Assembly (NCBI GenBank): GCA_016699615.1
Contig: CP064984.1
Coordinates: forward strand, 1,701,001-1,765,000
DNA length: 64,000 nt
From: Sphingobacteriales bacterium
GTDB lineage: Bacteria > Bacteroidota > Bacteroidia > Chitinophagales > JADIYW01
Reading direction: 5' to 3'
Positions 35,441-45,513 of the stretch are shown in pieces. A program made the position numbers and the translations under genes. The notes under the pieces were generated by a model, which worked only from the letters and a program-made list of their open reading frames with translations, did not search any database and was not told the origin of the DNA. Position 1 is the stretch's first letter. Each line of letters starts with the position of its first letter.

Positions 35441-35835
35441 AAAAATATTTATTAGATACAAATATTTGTATTTATTTCTTAAATGGGAAATACAATCTTA
35501 TTCATAAAATAGAAGAAGTTGGAATAGAGAATTGCATTGTATCTGAAATTACAATTGCAGAATTAAAATATGGTGTAGAAAAGAGTACACATAAAGAAAA
35601 GAATAAGAAGATACTTGAACTTTTCTTATTAAAATTTAATATAATGCCAATTTTCCCTGCATTAGATTTATATGCAAAAGAGAAGGTGCGTTTAAAAACT
35701 AAAGGTAAGACCTTAGATGATTTTGACTTATTAATTGGCACAACTGCTGTATATAATGAATTGATTCTGGTAACAAAGAATATAACTGACTTTGAAAGAA
35801 TAGAAAACATAAACATTGAAGATTGGACTATATAA
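35437..35835 (+). CDS. vapC: PIN-domain toxin (VapC family ribonuclease)
   Basis: A 132-residue PIN-fold endoribonuclease, the toxin of the module. The acidic catalytic residues are in place: Asp in YLLDTNICIYFL (about residue 7), Glu in ITIAELKYGVEKS (about 42), Asp in LDDFDLLIGTTAV (about 98), and the TKNITDFERI segment with the last acidic site. It starts with TTG at 35437-35439, overlapping the antitoxin stop. VapC toxins cleave tRNA or rRNA; the target is unknown. No recombinase or phage gene adjoins it, so the module stands alone between housekeeping genes. Confidence 0.92.
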   Translation: MKKYLLDTNICIYFLNGKYNLIHKIEEVGIENCIVSEITIAELKYGVEKSTHKEKNKKILELFLLKFNIMPIFPALDLYAKEKVRLKTKGKTLDDFDLLIGTTAVYNELILVTKNITDFERIENINIEDWTI

Positions 35836-35894
35836 TTACTATATTGTCTGGTGAATCATATACTTATCGTATTTTTAGATAAAAATTAAATCAT

Positions 35895-37040
35895 TTGAAA
35901 AATATATTAATTACTGGTGGTGCTGGTTTTATTGGTTCCAATTTGTCTCTGAAATTAATAGAGAAAGGTTATAACATCACAATTGTAGATAGTCTTTTGC
36001 CACAAATACATGGAGAACAACCAGAAATTAGTTCGCCATTGTATGTGTCTATCAAGAATAAAGTGAATTTTATCCATGCTGATGTAGCAATCGTAGATGA
36101 TAGTTTTTGGCTAGATGTGCTAAAAAATCAAGATATTATTGTGCATTTTGCTGCTGAAACGGGCACAGGACAAAGTATGTATCAGTTGAATAGATACAAC
36201 CAAACAAATGTGATGGGCACCAGCAAATTACTTCAAGCGCTGCAAAATAAAAACCATCAAATACAAAAAGTGGTGGTGGCTTCATCAAGAGCTGTGTATG
36301 GTGAAGGAAAATATTTTTCTGAATCTATACAACAATTTGTGTATCCAAAGCACCGCGCTGAAATTGATATGCTACATGGTGATTTTGAATGTAAATGCCC
36401 AATAACTAATCAATCAGTAACACTTTGTGCAACGACAGAAGATAGCATGATACAACCTAATTCTATCTATGGTTTGAATAAATATGAGCAAGAAAAATCA
36501 ATAGAAATTATTTGTTCATCAATGGATATTCCTTTTGTGGCTTTTAGATATCAGAATGTATACGGTGTTGGTCAATCGTTGAGTAATCCATACACAGGAA
36601 TTTTGGCAGTTTTTTCTAATAGAATTAGAGCCAATCAGCCAATTTTAATTTTTGAAGATGGACAAGAAAGTAGAGATTTTGTATATATTGATGATGTGGT
36701 AGATGCTACGATATTAGGTATTGAAAGTGACAGTGCAAACAATCAAGTTTTTAATGTAGGTAATGGTGTGGCAACTTCTGTGATAGATGTAGCTCAAAGT
36801 CTGATTAAGAATTTTGAAATTGAAGTGCCAATAGAAATTACTGGAAAATTTAGGAAAGGTGATATAAGACATAATTTCGCAGATATCAGTAAAATAAAAA
36901 AACTACTTGGATTTGAACCTAAAATTGATTTTAGCAAAGGCATGAAAAAATATGTAGATTGGGTAAAAACACAAGCTAATCCTGAAAATAATTTTGAGCA
37001 ATCTTTGGCAGAAATGAGCGCCAAAGGTTTGTATAAATAA
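35895..37040 (+). CDS. NAD-dependent sugar epimerase/dehydratase (dTDP-rhamnose 4-epimerase-like)
   Basis: A 381-residue extended short-chain dehydrogenase acting on nucleotide sugars. It starts with TTG at 35895 (KNILITGGAGFIGSNLSLKL follows). The NAD site is GGAGFIGS; the catalytic Ser lies in VVASSRAVYGEGKYF and the Tyr-Lys pair in NSIYGLNKYEQEKS. A distinctive insertion with GDFECKCPITNQSVTLCATT carries Cys residues as in WbiB-type dTDP-L-rhamnose 4-epimerases, where a Cys cluster occurs in the same place. RYQNVYGVGQSLSNPYTGIL and ESRDFVYIDDVVDATI complete the family pattern. It probably supplies a sugar for surface glycans. It stands alone downstream of the toxin gene. Confidence 0.87.
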   Translation: MKNILITGGAGFIGSNLSLKLIEKGYNITIVDSLLPQIHGEQPEISSPLYVSIKNKVNFIHADVAIVDDSFWLDVLKNQDIIVHFAAETGTGQSMYQLNRYNQTNVMGTSKLLQALQNKNHQIQKVVVASSRAVYGEGKYFSESIQQFVYPKHRAEIDMLHGDFECKCPITNQSVTLCATTEDSMIQPNSIYGLNKYEQEKSIEIICSSMDIPFVAFRYQNVYGVGQSLSNPYTGILAVFSNRIRANQPILIFEDGQESRDFVYIDDVVDATILGIESDSANNQVFNVGNGVATSVIDVAQSLIKNFEIEVPIEITGKFRKGDIRHNFADISKIKKLLGFEPKIDFSKGMKKYVDWVKTQANPENNFEQSLAEMSAKGLYK

Positions 37041-37069
37041 AAAAGGCTAACTAAATAATAGTTAGCCTT
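37038..37069 (-). terminator. Terminator of the small lipoprotein gene (overlaps the epimerase stop)
   Basis: AAGGCTAACT (37043-37052) pairs with AGTTAGCCTT (37060-37069). Read on the minus strand, the stem is followed by TTTTTTATTTA, a U-tract; the plus strand lacks one. It therefore mainly ends the lipoprotein mRNA, 20 bases past its stop. Confidence 0.8.
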
Positions 37070-37089
37070 GAACTTAATCTAAATAAAAA

Positions 37090-37497
37090 TTATTGTCCAG
37101 CTAATTTCATAGCTAAATCCTTAATTTCATTAGCTTTAGCCGTTGTGTAGTCAGTAAATTTCTTAACATCGTCTCCTGTTAATTTACTCATTGCTTCTTG
37201 ACCTTTAGTAGCTAATTCTTGACCTTTAGTAGCTAATTCTTGCATTTTAGTCATGTCTTTTTTGTCTACTGCTTCTTTATAAAGATTGATATACTCTTCA
37301 TAAGAATTTACATAAGCTTGAACATCAGCATTGCTAAATGTTGGTACACCAGCACTTGCTTGAGTTGTTTCAGCAGGAATTTCTTCTGTTACTACTTCCT
37401 CAGTTGCTACTTCTTCAGTTGCTTCTGGAGTTGATTTACATGCTTGAACACCTACAAATAATGTAGCTGCAGCAAATAAAATAAATAATTTTTTCAT
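37090..37497 (-). CDS. Small acidic lipoprotein with helical C-terminus
   Basis: A 135-residue lipoprotein: signal peptide with lipobox-like GVQAC (Cys20), then an acidic Glu/Thr/Val-rich linker (EEVATEEVVTEEIPAETTQ), then an amphipathic helical region (about 55-135) with a direct repeat, ELATKGQ, occurring twice in a row at about residues 87-100 (matching duplicated DNA at 37199-37243). It is monocistronic with a conventional promoter and its own terminator. Function unknown; small abundant lipoproteins of this form occur in Bacteroidota. Confidence 0.85.
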   Translation of the reverse strand: MKKLFILFAAATLFVGVQACKSTPEATEEVATEEVVTEEIPAETTQASAGVPTFSNADVQAYVNSYEEYINLYKEAVDKKDMTKMQELATKGQELATKGQEAMSKLTGDDVKKFTDYTTAKANEIKDLAMKLAGQ

Positions 37498-37528
37498 TTC
37501 TTTTTTTATTTTTAATTTTAAATGTGTG

Positions 37529-37536
37529 CAAAGATA
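37529..37536 (-). promoter_or_regulatory. -7 promoter element TATCTTTG of the lipoprotein gene
   Basis: Minus-strand TATCTTTGC is an exact TAnnTTTG match, 31 bases before the ATG, giving a leader of about 25 bases. Confidence 0.65.
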
Positions 37537-37635
37537 ATTAAATAAAAATAATCTTTTATAAAAATTATATCATTTTGATATAGAAAAATCACATATTGTA
37601 TTTATGTGCAATGTATATGATTGATAGATATATAG

Positions 37636-39758
37636 TTATTCAATCATTTTTAGAAATTCAAATTCGTCAATAATTTTTATAGTTGGAATTTTTTGCGCTT
37701 TAGTTAATTTACTTCCAGCTTTTTCGCCTGCTACCAAGTAATCTAAATTTGCAGAAACTGCACTTAAGTTTTTGCCACCATTTTTTTCTACTAATATTTT
37801 AGCTTCATCTCTAGAAAATTGTGTGAGTGCGCCTGTGAATAAAAATGTTTTATTGGCTAATTTATCTGAATCAAAAACTGTGTTTGTTTTATTTAGATTG
37901 ATACCCAATGATTGTAATTCTTGTAATAAGCTTACATTGCTTTCGTCGGCAAAAAATTGTTGTAATGATTGAGCTACTTTTGGTCCTACGTCTTCTAATT
38001 GCATGAATTTTTCTGCATTCCAAGATGCAAAATCTAAAAGATTATCTACTTGTTTTGAAAGCATTTTGGCTGTTGTTGTACCAATATGTCTGATGCCCAA
38101 GCCAACCAACAATCTCCAATTTTCATTTTGTTTTGATGTCTCAATTCCTTCCATTAGATTTTGTATAGATTTCTCTTTCCAACCATCTAATTTTCTTACG
38201 TCATCATAATTTATTTTATAAATTGAAACGATATTTCCAATAATATTATTTTTTAAAAAGGTGCGTACATTTTCTTCTCCAAATCCAAAAATATTCATGG
38301 CATCTTTTGAAACAAAATGTATTAAGTGTTCTTCTAATTGTGCAGGACAATTTGTATTGATGCATCTCCAAGCACTTTCATCTTCTTGTTTTACTAAATG
38401 ATGATTGCATGACGGACAATTTTTAGGAAATTCTATATCTACTTCATTGCCATTTCTATTTTCTTTTATACTTCCAACAATGTATGGAATTACATCGCCA
38501 GCACGTTCTACAATTACAGTGTCATTTATTTTGATATCTTTTTCTGTAATGAAATCTTCGTTGTGTAGTGAAATGGAACTAATCTCAACGCCCATCAATT
38601 GCACTGGTTTTATTTTTGCAACTGGTGTTATTTGTCCAGTTCTTCCTATCTGAAAATCTACATTTAATAAAGTGGAAAATGCTTGTTTTGGCTTAAACTT
38701 AAATGCTATTGCCCATTTTGGATGATGTGATGTTCTGCCAATAGATTGTTGCAATTTTGTATCATCTACTTTTATAACCATGCCATCAATATCAATTGGA
38801 TAGTTGTCTCGTTCATCTTGCCAATGCAAACATTGTTGCATAACATCTTCTATTGTATAGCTTATTTTTTTCTCTTGATCAGGTGTTTTAAAACCTAATT
38901 GATGTAGCATTTCTAAGTTTTTGAAATGTGAGGCAAAAATATCTGAGTTTGTGATATTGTTTCCTTGCGTGTCTGTTGCATATCCAACTTGATACATAAT
39001 TGCATCTAATCTTCTAGCTGCAACTTCTGCACTATCTTTTAGTCTTAAACTTCCTGCTGCTGTATTTCTTGCATTCTTGAATAATTCTAATTCTTTTTTA
39101 TTTTCTGATTTTAATAGCTCGTTTTGTTTTTTCTTTCTTCATTTATTTGCTTGAAAATCTCAAGTTCTATAATAACTTCTCCACGCAATTCTATTTTAGA
39201 AATACCATATTGTGAAAAATTTGCTTTTAAAGGAATACTTCTGATTGTTTTTGCATTGTTTGTAATGTCATCGCCTTCAATTCCATTTCCTCTTGTAGCT
39301 GCACGTACTAAAATATCATTTTCGTATACTAATGCAATTGAAGAACCATCAAATTTTGGCTCGCAGCAATAGCTTATTGTAGCACTTTCTGTTATGGCAT
39401 CTTTTACTCTTTTGTCAAAATCTTTTAAGTCTTCAATATTGTATGCGTTTTCCAAACTTAGCATAGGTACTAGATGTGCTACTGTAGGAAAATCTTGATT
39501 TAAGCCTTTGGCAATTCTTTGTGTTGGAGAATCTGGTGTGATGTACTGTGGATACTGTTCTTCTAAGTTTTTTAACCATTTGAAAAGCTGGTCATAGTCA
39601 AAATCAGAAATTTGTTGCGTAGCATCAACATAATATTTTTTGTCGTGGTAATTGATTACCATTCTTAGTTGCTCAATATGTTTTTCTATAGCTTTTTCTG
39701 TTATTGGAAGATTAATAGCATCTAATAATAATTGTGTTAGCTGCAAATGATCAGACAT
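37636..39758 (-). CDS. ligA: NAD-dependent DNA ligase LigA; one-base deletion at 39127-39132
   Basis: Seals nicks in replication and repair using NAD+. The coding frame is split: the N-terminal part ends at 39111 and the rest resumes in another frame and runs to 37636. The missing base is in an A-run (T6 at 39127-39132 on the plus strand); with seven bases the reading NEERKKQNELLKSENKKEL is continuous. I start at the ATG at 39756-39758 rather than the upstream GTG at 39785; the repaired product is 707 residues. Domains: Ia/adenylation with the KxDG motif (EPKFDGSSIAL), OB fold (IGRTGQITPVAKIKPV), zinc finger (CPSCNHHL ... CINTNCPAQ), HhH region and a BRCT domain at about 630-707 (NKTFLFTGALTQFSRDEAK). 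As the only replicative ligase type expected, a real loss is unlikely. Confidence 0.93.
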
Positions 39759-39791
39759 ATATTTTTGTTTTGAAAATAAATCCACGCAAAA

Positions 39792-42700
39792 TTATTTTCC
39801 GTGGCATTGTTTGTATTTTTTTCCACTTCCACATGGACATGGGTCGTTTCTACCTATTTTTTGTTCAGTTCTTACGTAAGTTTGTACTTTTTGTTCGGCT
39901 TCTTGTGTGTTGGTTTGCGCACCTTCATTTTCGTTGCCCAACTCATTATTGCTTCTTGATTCTTTTGTTTTTTCTGCGACTCTTCTTCCTTGATATTGTT
40001 TTACATTGTTAGAATCATCTACTTGAATTCTTCCTTTTAATAAGAATGAAGTTACTTCTTTGTTGATGTGACTAAGCATGTGTTTGAATAACTGGAATGC
40101 TTCTAGTTTATAAATAATCAGTGGATCTTTTTGTTCGTGAACAGCCATTTGTACAGATTGTTTCAAATCATCCATTTGTCTTAGATGTTCTTTCCAACTT
40201 TGGTCTATAAATGCTAGAATGATATTTTGTTCAAAAGTTTTGATTAGCTCTTTTCCTTCTGATTTATATGTTTTTTCTAGGTTTGTGATGATGTTGATAG
40301 ATTTGTGACCATCAGAGAAAGGAATAACAATATTTGCAAATTCTTTGCCTCTATTTAGATATACATCTTTTACAATAGGGTAGGTGTTTTGCATTATAGT
40401 TTTTGATTTCTCATTATAGCTTTTATTGACTTCTTGGTATAATTTGTTTGCTAATTCTGGAAACTTTCTATTTTTTAAATCATCTTGTGTGATTGAAGAT
40501 TCCAATCCAAAATATTTTATGCAATCTAATTTGAATTGGTCGTAGTCTAATGTGTTTTTTGCATGTTCTACAACTTCTTCAGCTAGATCATAAAACATAT
40601 TGATTAAATCAAATGAAATACGTTCGCCACCTAATGCATGGTTTCTTTTTTTGTAGATAACCTCACGCTGTGCATTCATTACATCGTCATATTCTAATAA
40701 TCTTTTTCTGATGCCAAAGTTATTTTCTTCTACTTTTTTCTGTGCTCTTTCTACTGAATTGGAAACCCACGAATGTTGAATAACATCACCTTCTTTAAAT
40801 CCAATTTTATCCATCATGCCTGATAGTTTCTCAGAACCGAATAGACGCATTAGATTGTCTTCTAATGAAATATAGAATTGTGAGCTACCTGGGTCGCCTT
40901 GTCTTCCTGCTCTACCACGCAACTGTCTGTCTACCCTTCTTGAGTCATGTCTTTCAGAACCAATAATTGCTAAACCACCAGCTTTTTTTACTTCATCAGT
41001 CAGTTTAATATCTGTTCCTCTACCAGCCATATTTGTAGCAATTGTAATCTGTCCACTTCGTCCTGCTTCTGCCACTATATCTGCTTCTCTCTGATGTTGT
41101 TTTGCATTCAATACATTGTGTGGTATTTTTCTCATGTCTAATAATCTACTTATTAGTTCAGATACTTCTACATTTGTAGTACCAACAAGTACTGGTCTTC
41201 CTTGTTCTTTTAAACTGATGATTTCTTCTATAATTGCATTGTACTTTTCTTTTTTTGTTTTATAGATTAGGTCATCTTTATCTACTCTTGATATTGCTCT
41301 ATTTGTTGGAATTACAACAGTATCTAGTTTATAGATTTCCCAAAACTCTGTAGCTTCAGTTTCTGCTGTACCAGTCATACCACCTAATTTATGGTACATT
41401 CTAAAGAAATTTTGTAATGTAATGGTTGCAAAGGTTTGACTAGCTGATTCTACTTTTACATTTTCTTTAGCTTCAATAGCTTGATGTAAACCATCTGAGT
41501 ATCTTCTACCTTCCATGATACGTCCAGTTTGTTCATCAACTATTTTTACTTTGTCTTCTATTACAACATATTCAATGTCTTTATCAAATAAACAATATGC
41601 TTTTAATAGTTGGTCTATTGTGTGTACTCTTTCTGCTTTTTGCGAGTATATTTGGATTGCATCATCTTTTTGTTTTATTTTTTCTGATGCAGATAGTTCT
41701 GTGTTGTTTTCAATATCAGCAAGCTCAGAACCTAAGTCTGGTAAAACGAAGAAATCTTGCTCTTCTCCAGAAGTTGTAATTAGCTCAATACCTCTTTCTG
41801 TTAATTCTATTTGATTGTTTTTTTCATCAATAGTGAAGTATAATCCAGCATCTACAATTGGCATATTTTTTTGTTGCTCTTGTAGATAGTGGTTTTCTGT
41901 TTTTAGAAGAATTTGTTTGATGCCTGTTTCGCTAAGATATTTGATTAATGCTGTGTTTTTAGGTAAACCACGATGTGCTCTTAATAATGCAAAACCACCT
42001 TCACCTTCTTTTACGCCTGTGTTTCCCTGCTGCAATTAGTTTTTTTGCTTCAATTAAATATTCTGTTGTGATTTTTTTCTGAACATCAACTAATTTTTCT
42101 ATTCTTGGTTTTAATTGATAATACATTTGCTCATCGCCTTTTGGTACTGGACCAGAAATGATGAGTGGTGTTCTTGCATCATCTATTAATACGCTATCTA
42201 CCTCATCCACAATAGCAAAGTGTAGTTTGTGTTGTACTTGCTCATCTATGCTACGTACCATGTTGTCTCTTAGGTAGTCGAAGCCAAATTCGTTGTTTGT
42301 ACCATAGGTAATATCTGCTAAATATGCTTTTTTTCTACCTTCTGAATGTGACTCGTGTTTGTCTATACAATCTACAGTTAGTCCTAAAAAGTTGAATATT
42401 GGTGCATTCCATTCGCTATCACGTTTTGCAAGATAGTCATTCACTGTAACTAAATGGACGCCACAACCAGCCAATGCATTTAGATAGATTGGTAATGTAG
42501 AAACTAGTGTTTTACCTTCACCTGTTGCCATCTCAGCAATTTTACCTTGATGTAGCACAATACCACCAATTAGCTGTACATCGTAGTGTACCATGTTCCA
42601 TACTATTTCGCTTCCAGCTGCCATCCAAGAATTTTGATAAACTACTTGATTGCCATTGATATTTATGTGTTGATGTTTTACTGATAAATCTTTATCTAAA

Positions 42701-43110
42701 TCTGTTGCTGTTGCAATTATTTCTTTGTTTTCAGTAAATCTTCGTGAAGTTTCTTTTACCACAGCAAATGCTTCTGGAAGAATTTCTAATAGGATTTCTT
42801 CAATAGCTTCATTTCTGCCTTTTTTTAGTTTGTCTATTTCGTTGAATAGCACTTCTTTTTCGTTGATTTCAATGTTTTCTTCTTCAGCTTTTTCACTTAG
42901 TTCATTGATTTTTGCATCAAATTCTGATAGATATTTGTGTATTCTATTTTTAAACTCATATGTTTTGCCTCTTAATTCATCATTTGATAATGATTTTAGT
43001 TGTTCAAATGCAGCATTGATTTGTGATACAATTGGTTGAATAGATTTAATGTCTCTGTTTGATTTGCTACCAAATATTTTGGATAATCCTTTGTTGATGA
43101 TGTTTAACAT
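39792..43110 (-). CDS. secA: Protein translocase subunit SecA; one-base insertion at 42025-42027
   Basis: ATPase motor of the Sec pathway. The frame changes at a GGG (CCC at 42025-42027): with two G residues LIAAGNTGVKEGEGGFALL reads through, matching homologues; as given, the N-terminal part stops at 42001 and the rest is a separate 747-codon frame. The start is the ATG at 43108-43110, not the upstream TTG at 43119. Repaired length is about 1105 residues, typical of Bacteroidota SecA with its long N-terminal coiled insertion (EFDAKINELSEKAEEENIEI). Motifs: EMATGEGKTLV (Walker A), VDEVDSVLIDDARTPLIISG, TNMAGRGTDI, and a C-terminal zinc motif NDPCPCGSGKKYKQCHGK. Six bases separate it from the ligA frame. 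Confidence 0.94.
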
Positions 43111-43392
43111 GTAATACAAAAATTAAAAGGGTAAATTTACAACATAATTGCTAAACAGATATCATAAAAAATATGAAATAAGCTAATGAGGAAATTTAAT
43201 AATGTGATAATTTAACAATACAGCACTTATTTCACAGAACATGTTGGTTAGAAAATCAGAACCTATAAAAATATTAGAACAACAAAAGAATGATAAAATA
43301 TATGGAATATTATGGATTGAATAAAATTGTAATAATTGGTGGTCGACAAAATAGTTTTACTTTTATAAAACCTTAAAAATATATCAAAAAAT

Positions 43393-44100
43393 ATGTACGA
43401 AGAATCTCCATTAAAAAAAATATCAGCAACTGTAAAAACAGAAAGAATAAAAGAATGGAATACAGCTTTTCCAATCTTAAGAAGATATGGTTCAAATAAG
43501 CTATTAAGAATCGTTGATGGGTTTGCAATTGGAGTGGAATTATGTTGGGGCAGGTTTGATACATCAGAATACAATCCATATATATGTATTGATTGTATAT
43601 TTAGTAAATATAAACCATACGCCTTTTTCCCATATTATGAAAGGATAGAACACATAACACATAAGCCATTAGTATGTCCTACTAATAATAAGATTGAGAA
43701 TATTGAAGAAGAATTAAAGAATTTATCGAATAGTCATGTTATAAATACAATAAAACATAAAGAGATTTCAGTTTCAGAGCTTATAAATATACTTGAAAAA
43801 CATGCTACATCTGATAGAACAGTTTTTGGTTATTTATTTAGTACATATAGAGCAATATTATATCTATACTCAATAGCGAATATATCAGAGCAAGATAAAG
43901 AATATAAATATAATTACTATATGAATGAGATTAATAAAAATGAAGAAGGTTTTGGTAGGATATACAAAGACGAATATTTATTACTAAAACAAGAAATTGA
44001 TTTGTATTTTATAGAACCAGAAAAAATAAAACAAATTATAGAAAATAATATAAATATTAAAAAATTTGATAAATTAAATAAAACAGATCTAATTCTATAA
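43393..44100 (+). CDS. Hypothetical protein, orphan
   Basis: A 235-residue soluble protein with no signal peptide or membrane helix. I recognise no family. Visible features are an aromatic N-terminal half (EWNTAFPILRRYGSNKLLRI, FAIGVELCWGRFDTSEYNPY, CIFSKYKPYAFFPYY) and a helical, Lys/Glu-rich C-terminal half (INILEKHATS, YKDEYLLLKQEIDLYFIEPE). It is the first of five small genes on the plus strand, bounded by secA and namZ on the other strand. Immunity proteins of polymorphic toxin loci often look like this, but there is no direct evidence here. Confidence 0.6.
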   Translation: MYEESPLKKISATVKTERIKEWNTAFPILRRYGSNKLLRIVDGFAIGVELCWGRFDTSEYNPYICIDCIFSKYKPYAFFPYYERIEHITHKPLVCPTNNKIENIEEELKNLSNSHVINTIKHKEISVSELINILEKHATSDRTVFGYLFSTYRAILYLYSIANISEQDKEYKYNYYMNEINKNEEGFGRIYKDEYLLLKQEIDLYFIEPEKIKQIIENNINIKKFDKLNKTDLIL

Positions 44101-44231
44101 ATATTTAAGAAACCATTCTTCATAAGTGTGTTGAACGAATGGTAAATGCTAAATCTATTTTCCAACTTCAATTAATATAGCAAAAGAATATGGTTTTGAA
44201 ATTTTTATTAACAATATAAAACAATAGAAAG

Positions 44232-44894
44232 ATGGAATTTTATATAAAAAAAGAAAAAAGCTTTGATAATATGAGCAATACAGAAGCAGATGAATATATG
44301 CATTGGTACGTAGAGAATATTGATTTGGGCATTAAATATTTAGAAACAATAGTTAATAGAACTATTAAATGGAGTGCTGATTATTCAGACGAATCATTTC
44401 TTATGCTAAGCAAGTGGTGGCTACCCAATATTATAAAAGAAATAATACCATTAGAAACTGTGCAAAAAACAATAGAAACCCAACAATTACCCGCTCATAT
44501 TGCTAATGCAATATTAACCAATAGAGAACAGCCATCTCCTCTAATTACAAAAGAAATGTATACAATAGGTATGTATTTTGCAAAATCAATCATTGTTAAC
44601 TTATCAGATTTTCAATTTGAGTGGAAAATTCTACATAGGAGTAAAAAAAATATAGAATATAATATACCAAAACTATGTAAAATAGATCCTCCTTCAGTAA
44701 TAGCATTAGATGCGCAATCTGTTGTAGCAAATACAACAAGTAGAATGCATAGAGAACAAAATGAACTTGGACTATATAGTATTTATATACGTTGGAAAAC
44801 AATGTTTATAGATGATGGAAAAAGTGCAAGAGAAGAAGCAGAAAGTAAAATGCTATATCCTAAAAAGAGTCGAGCTAAAAAACTATCAAAATGA
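44232..44894 (+). CDS. Hypothetical protein, orphan
   Basis: A 220-residue soluble protein; no family recognised. It is Trp/Tyr-rich in the first half (EYMHWYVENIDLGIKYLETI, RTIKWSADYSDESFLMLSKW) and ends in a basic tail (PKKSRAKKLSK). The middle holds HIANAILTNREQPSPLITKE and FAKSIIVNLSDFQFEWKI. The stop overlaps the start of a tiny lipoprotein gene (ATGA). The 131 bases between this gene and the previous one contain a short open stretch in one frame (about 44154-44223, reading IAKEYGFEIFINNIKQ) that may be debris of an older gene. Confidence 0.6.
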   Translation: MEFYIKKEKSFDNMSNTEADEYMHWYVENIDLGIKYLETIVNRTIKWSADYSDESFLMLSKWWLPNIIKEIIPLETVQKTIETQQLPAHIANAILTNREQPSPLITKEMYTIGMYFAKSIIVNLSDFQFEWKILHRSKKNIEYNIPKLCKIDPPSVIALDAQSVVANTTSRMHREQNELGLYSIYIRWKTMFIDDGKSAREEAESKMLYPKKSRAKKLSK

Positions 44895-45001
44895 AAAAGA
44901 TATACTGCATACTTATATTATTATTTATTTTTTCTTGCAAAAAAGAAGAGAATATAGAATCTGTAAAAATAAAAATTGTAAATAACAAGGTATGTTTTTA
45001 A
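44891..45001 (+). CDS. Very small lipoprotein (36 residues)
   Basis: The ATG at 44891 overlaps the stop of the preceding gene. The peptide has a signal sequence with a lipobox, MKKIYCILILLFIFSCKKEE, and then only about 16 charged residues before TAA at 44999-45001. The lipobox Cys16 followed by Lys-Lys-Glu-Glu is a typical Bacteroidota surface-lipoprotein start. It is short enough to be the remnant of a longer lipoprotein gene or a real small lipoprotein. No ORF of this size would be reported by a length cut-off. Confidence 0.55.
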   Translation: MKKIYCILILLFIFSCKKEENIESVKIKIVNNKVCF

Positions 45002-45020
45002 TGAAAAAAATACAAATAAA

Positions 45021-45503
45021 ATGATAATAAGACAAACATTTACATCTGAAAAAATTCCTAATGTAACTTTTAGGATAGAGCAAAATATATTTACAGGGAA
45101 AATAAAATTATTTGCAAATGACAAACTATTGGAACAAGCTAAAAATCAAGCTAAAACATTTATCTATGCAGATAGATTATACAATGAATCTACCATTACA
45201 ATAAAACCACATTTTCTTGCAATAGGATTTAAAGTATATATTAATGAAGATGAAATGGAAATACCATCATCTGCAAAAAAACTAAAATGGTATGATTATT
45301 TATTAATTACTCTACCGTATGTGCTCTTATTCTTTGGCGGAGCATTAGGTGGTAGTATAGGTGTCGCTACATCGTTGTATAATTATAAAACCTTGTCAAA
45401 CGAGCAAAATAATAAATACGCTAAAGTAATAGCAGCCATTATCTTATCATATGCAGTATATTTTATAATAGCCATACAAGTTTTAAAATTAATTAAAGAA
45501 TAA
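45021..45503 (+). CDS. Hypothetical membrane protein
   Basis: A 160-residue protein with a soluble beta-rich N-terminal part (about 1-85: TFRIEQNIFTGKIKLFANDK, STITIKPHFLAIGFKVYINE) and two membrane helices near the C-terminus (about 93-117, with FFGGALGGSIGVATSLYNY, and about 133-156). The glycine-rich first helix resembles a small hydrophobic hairpin. No family recognised. It starts 19 bases after the tiny lipoprotein gene and is followed by a T9SS-cargo gene after 10 bases, so the last four genes of this island are probably co-transcribed. Confidence 0.65.
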   Translation: MIIRQTFTSEKIPNVTFRIEQNIFTGKIKLFANDKLLEQAKNQAKTFIYADRLYNESTITIKPHFLAIGFKVYINEDEMEIPSSAKKLKWYDYLLITLPYVLLFFGGALGGSIGVATSLYNYKTLSNEQNNKYAKVIAAIILSYAVYFIIAIQVLKLIKE

Positions 45504-45513
45504 ACTCTTAGAT

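Noticed and set aside
42001..42035. Programmed frameshift in secA
   Set aside because: There is no slippery heptamer with a downstream structure, and homologues are not known to use recoding; a single extra G explains it.
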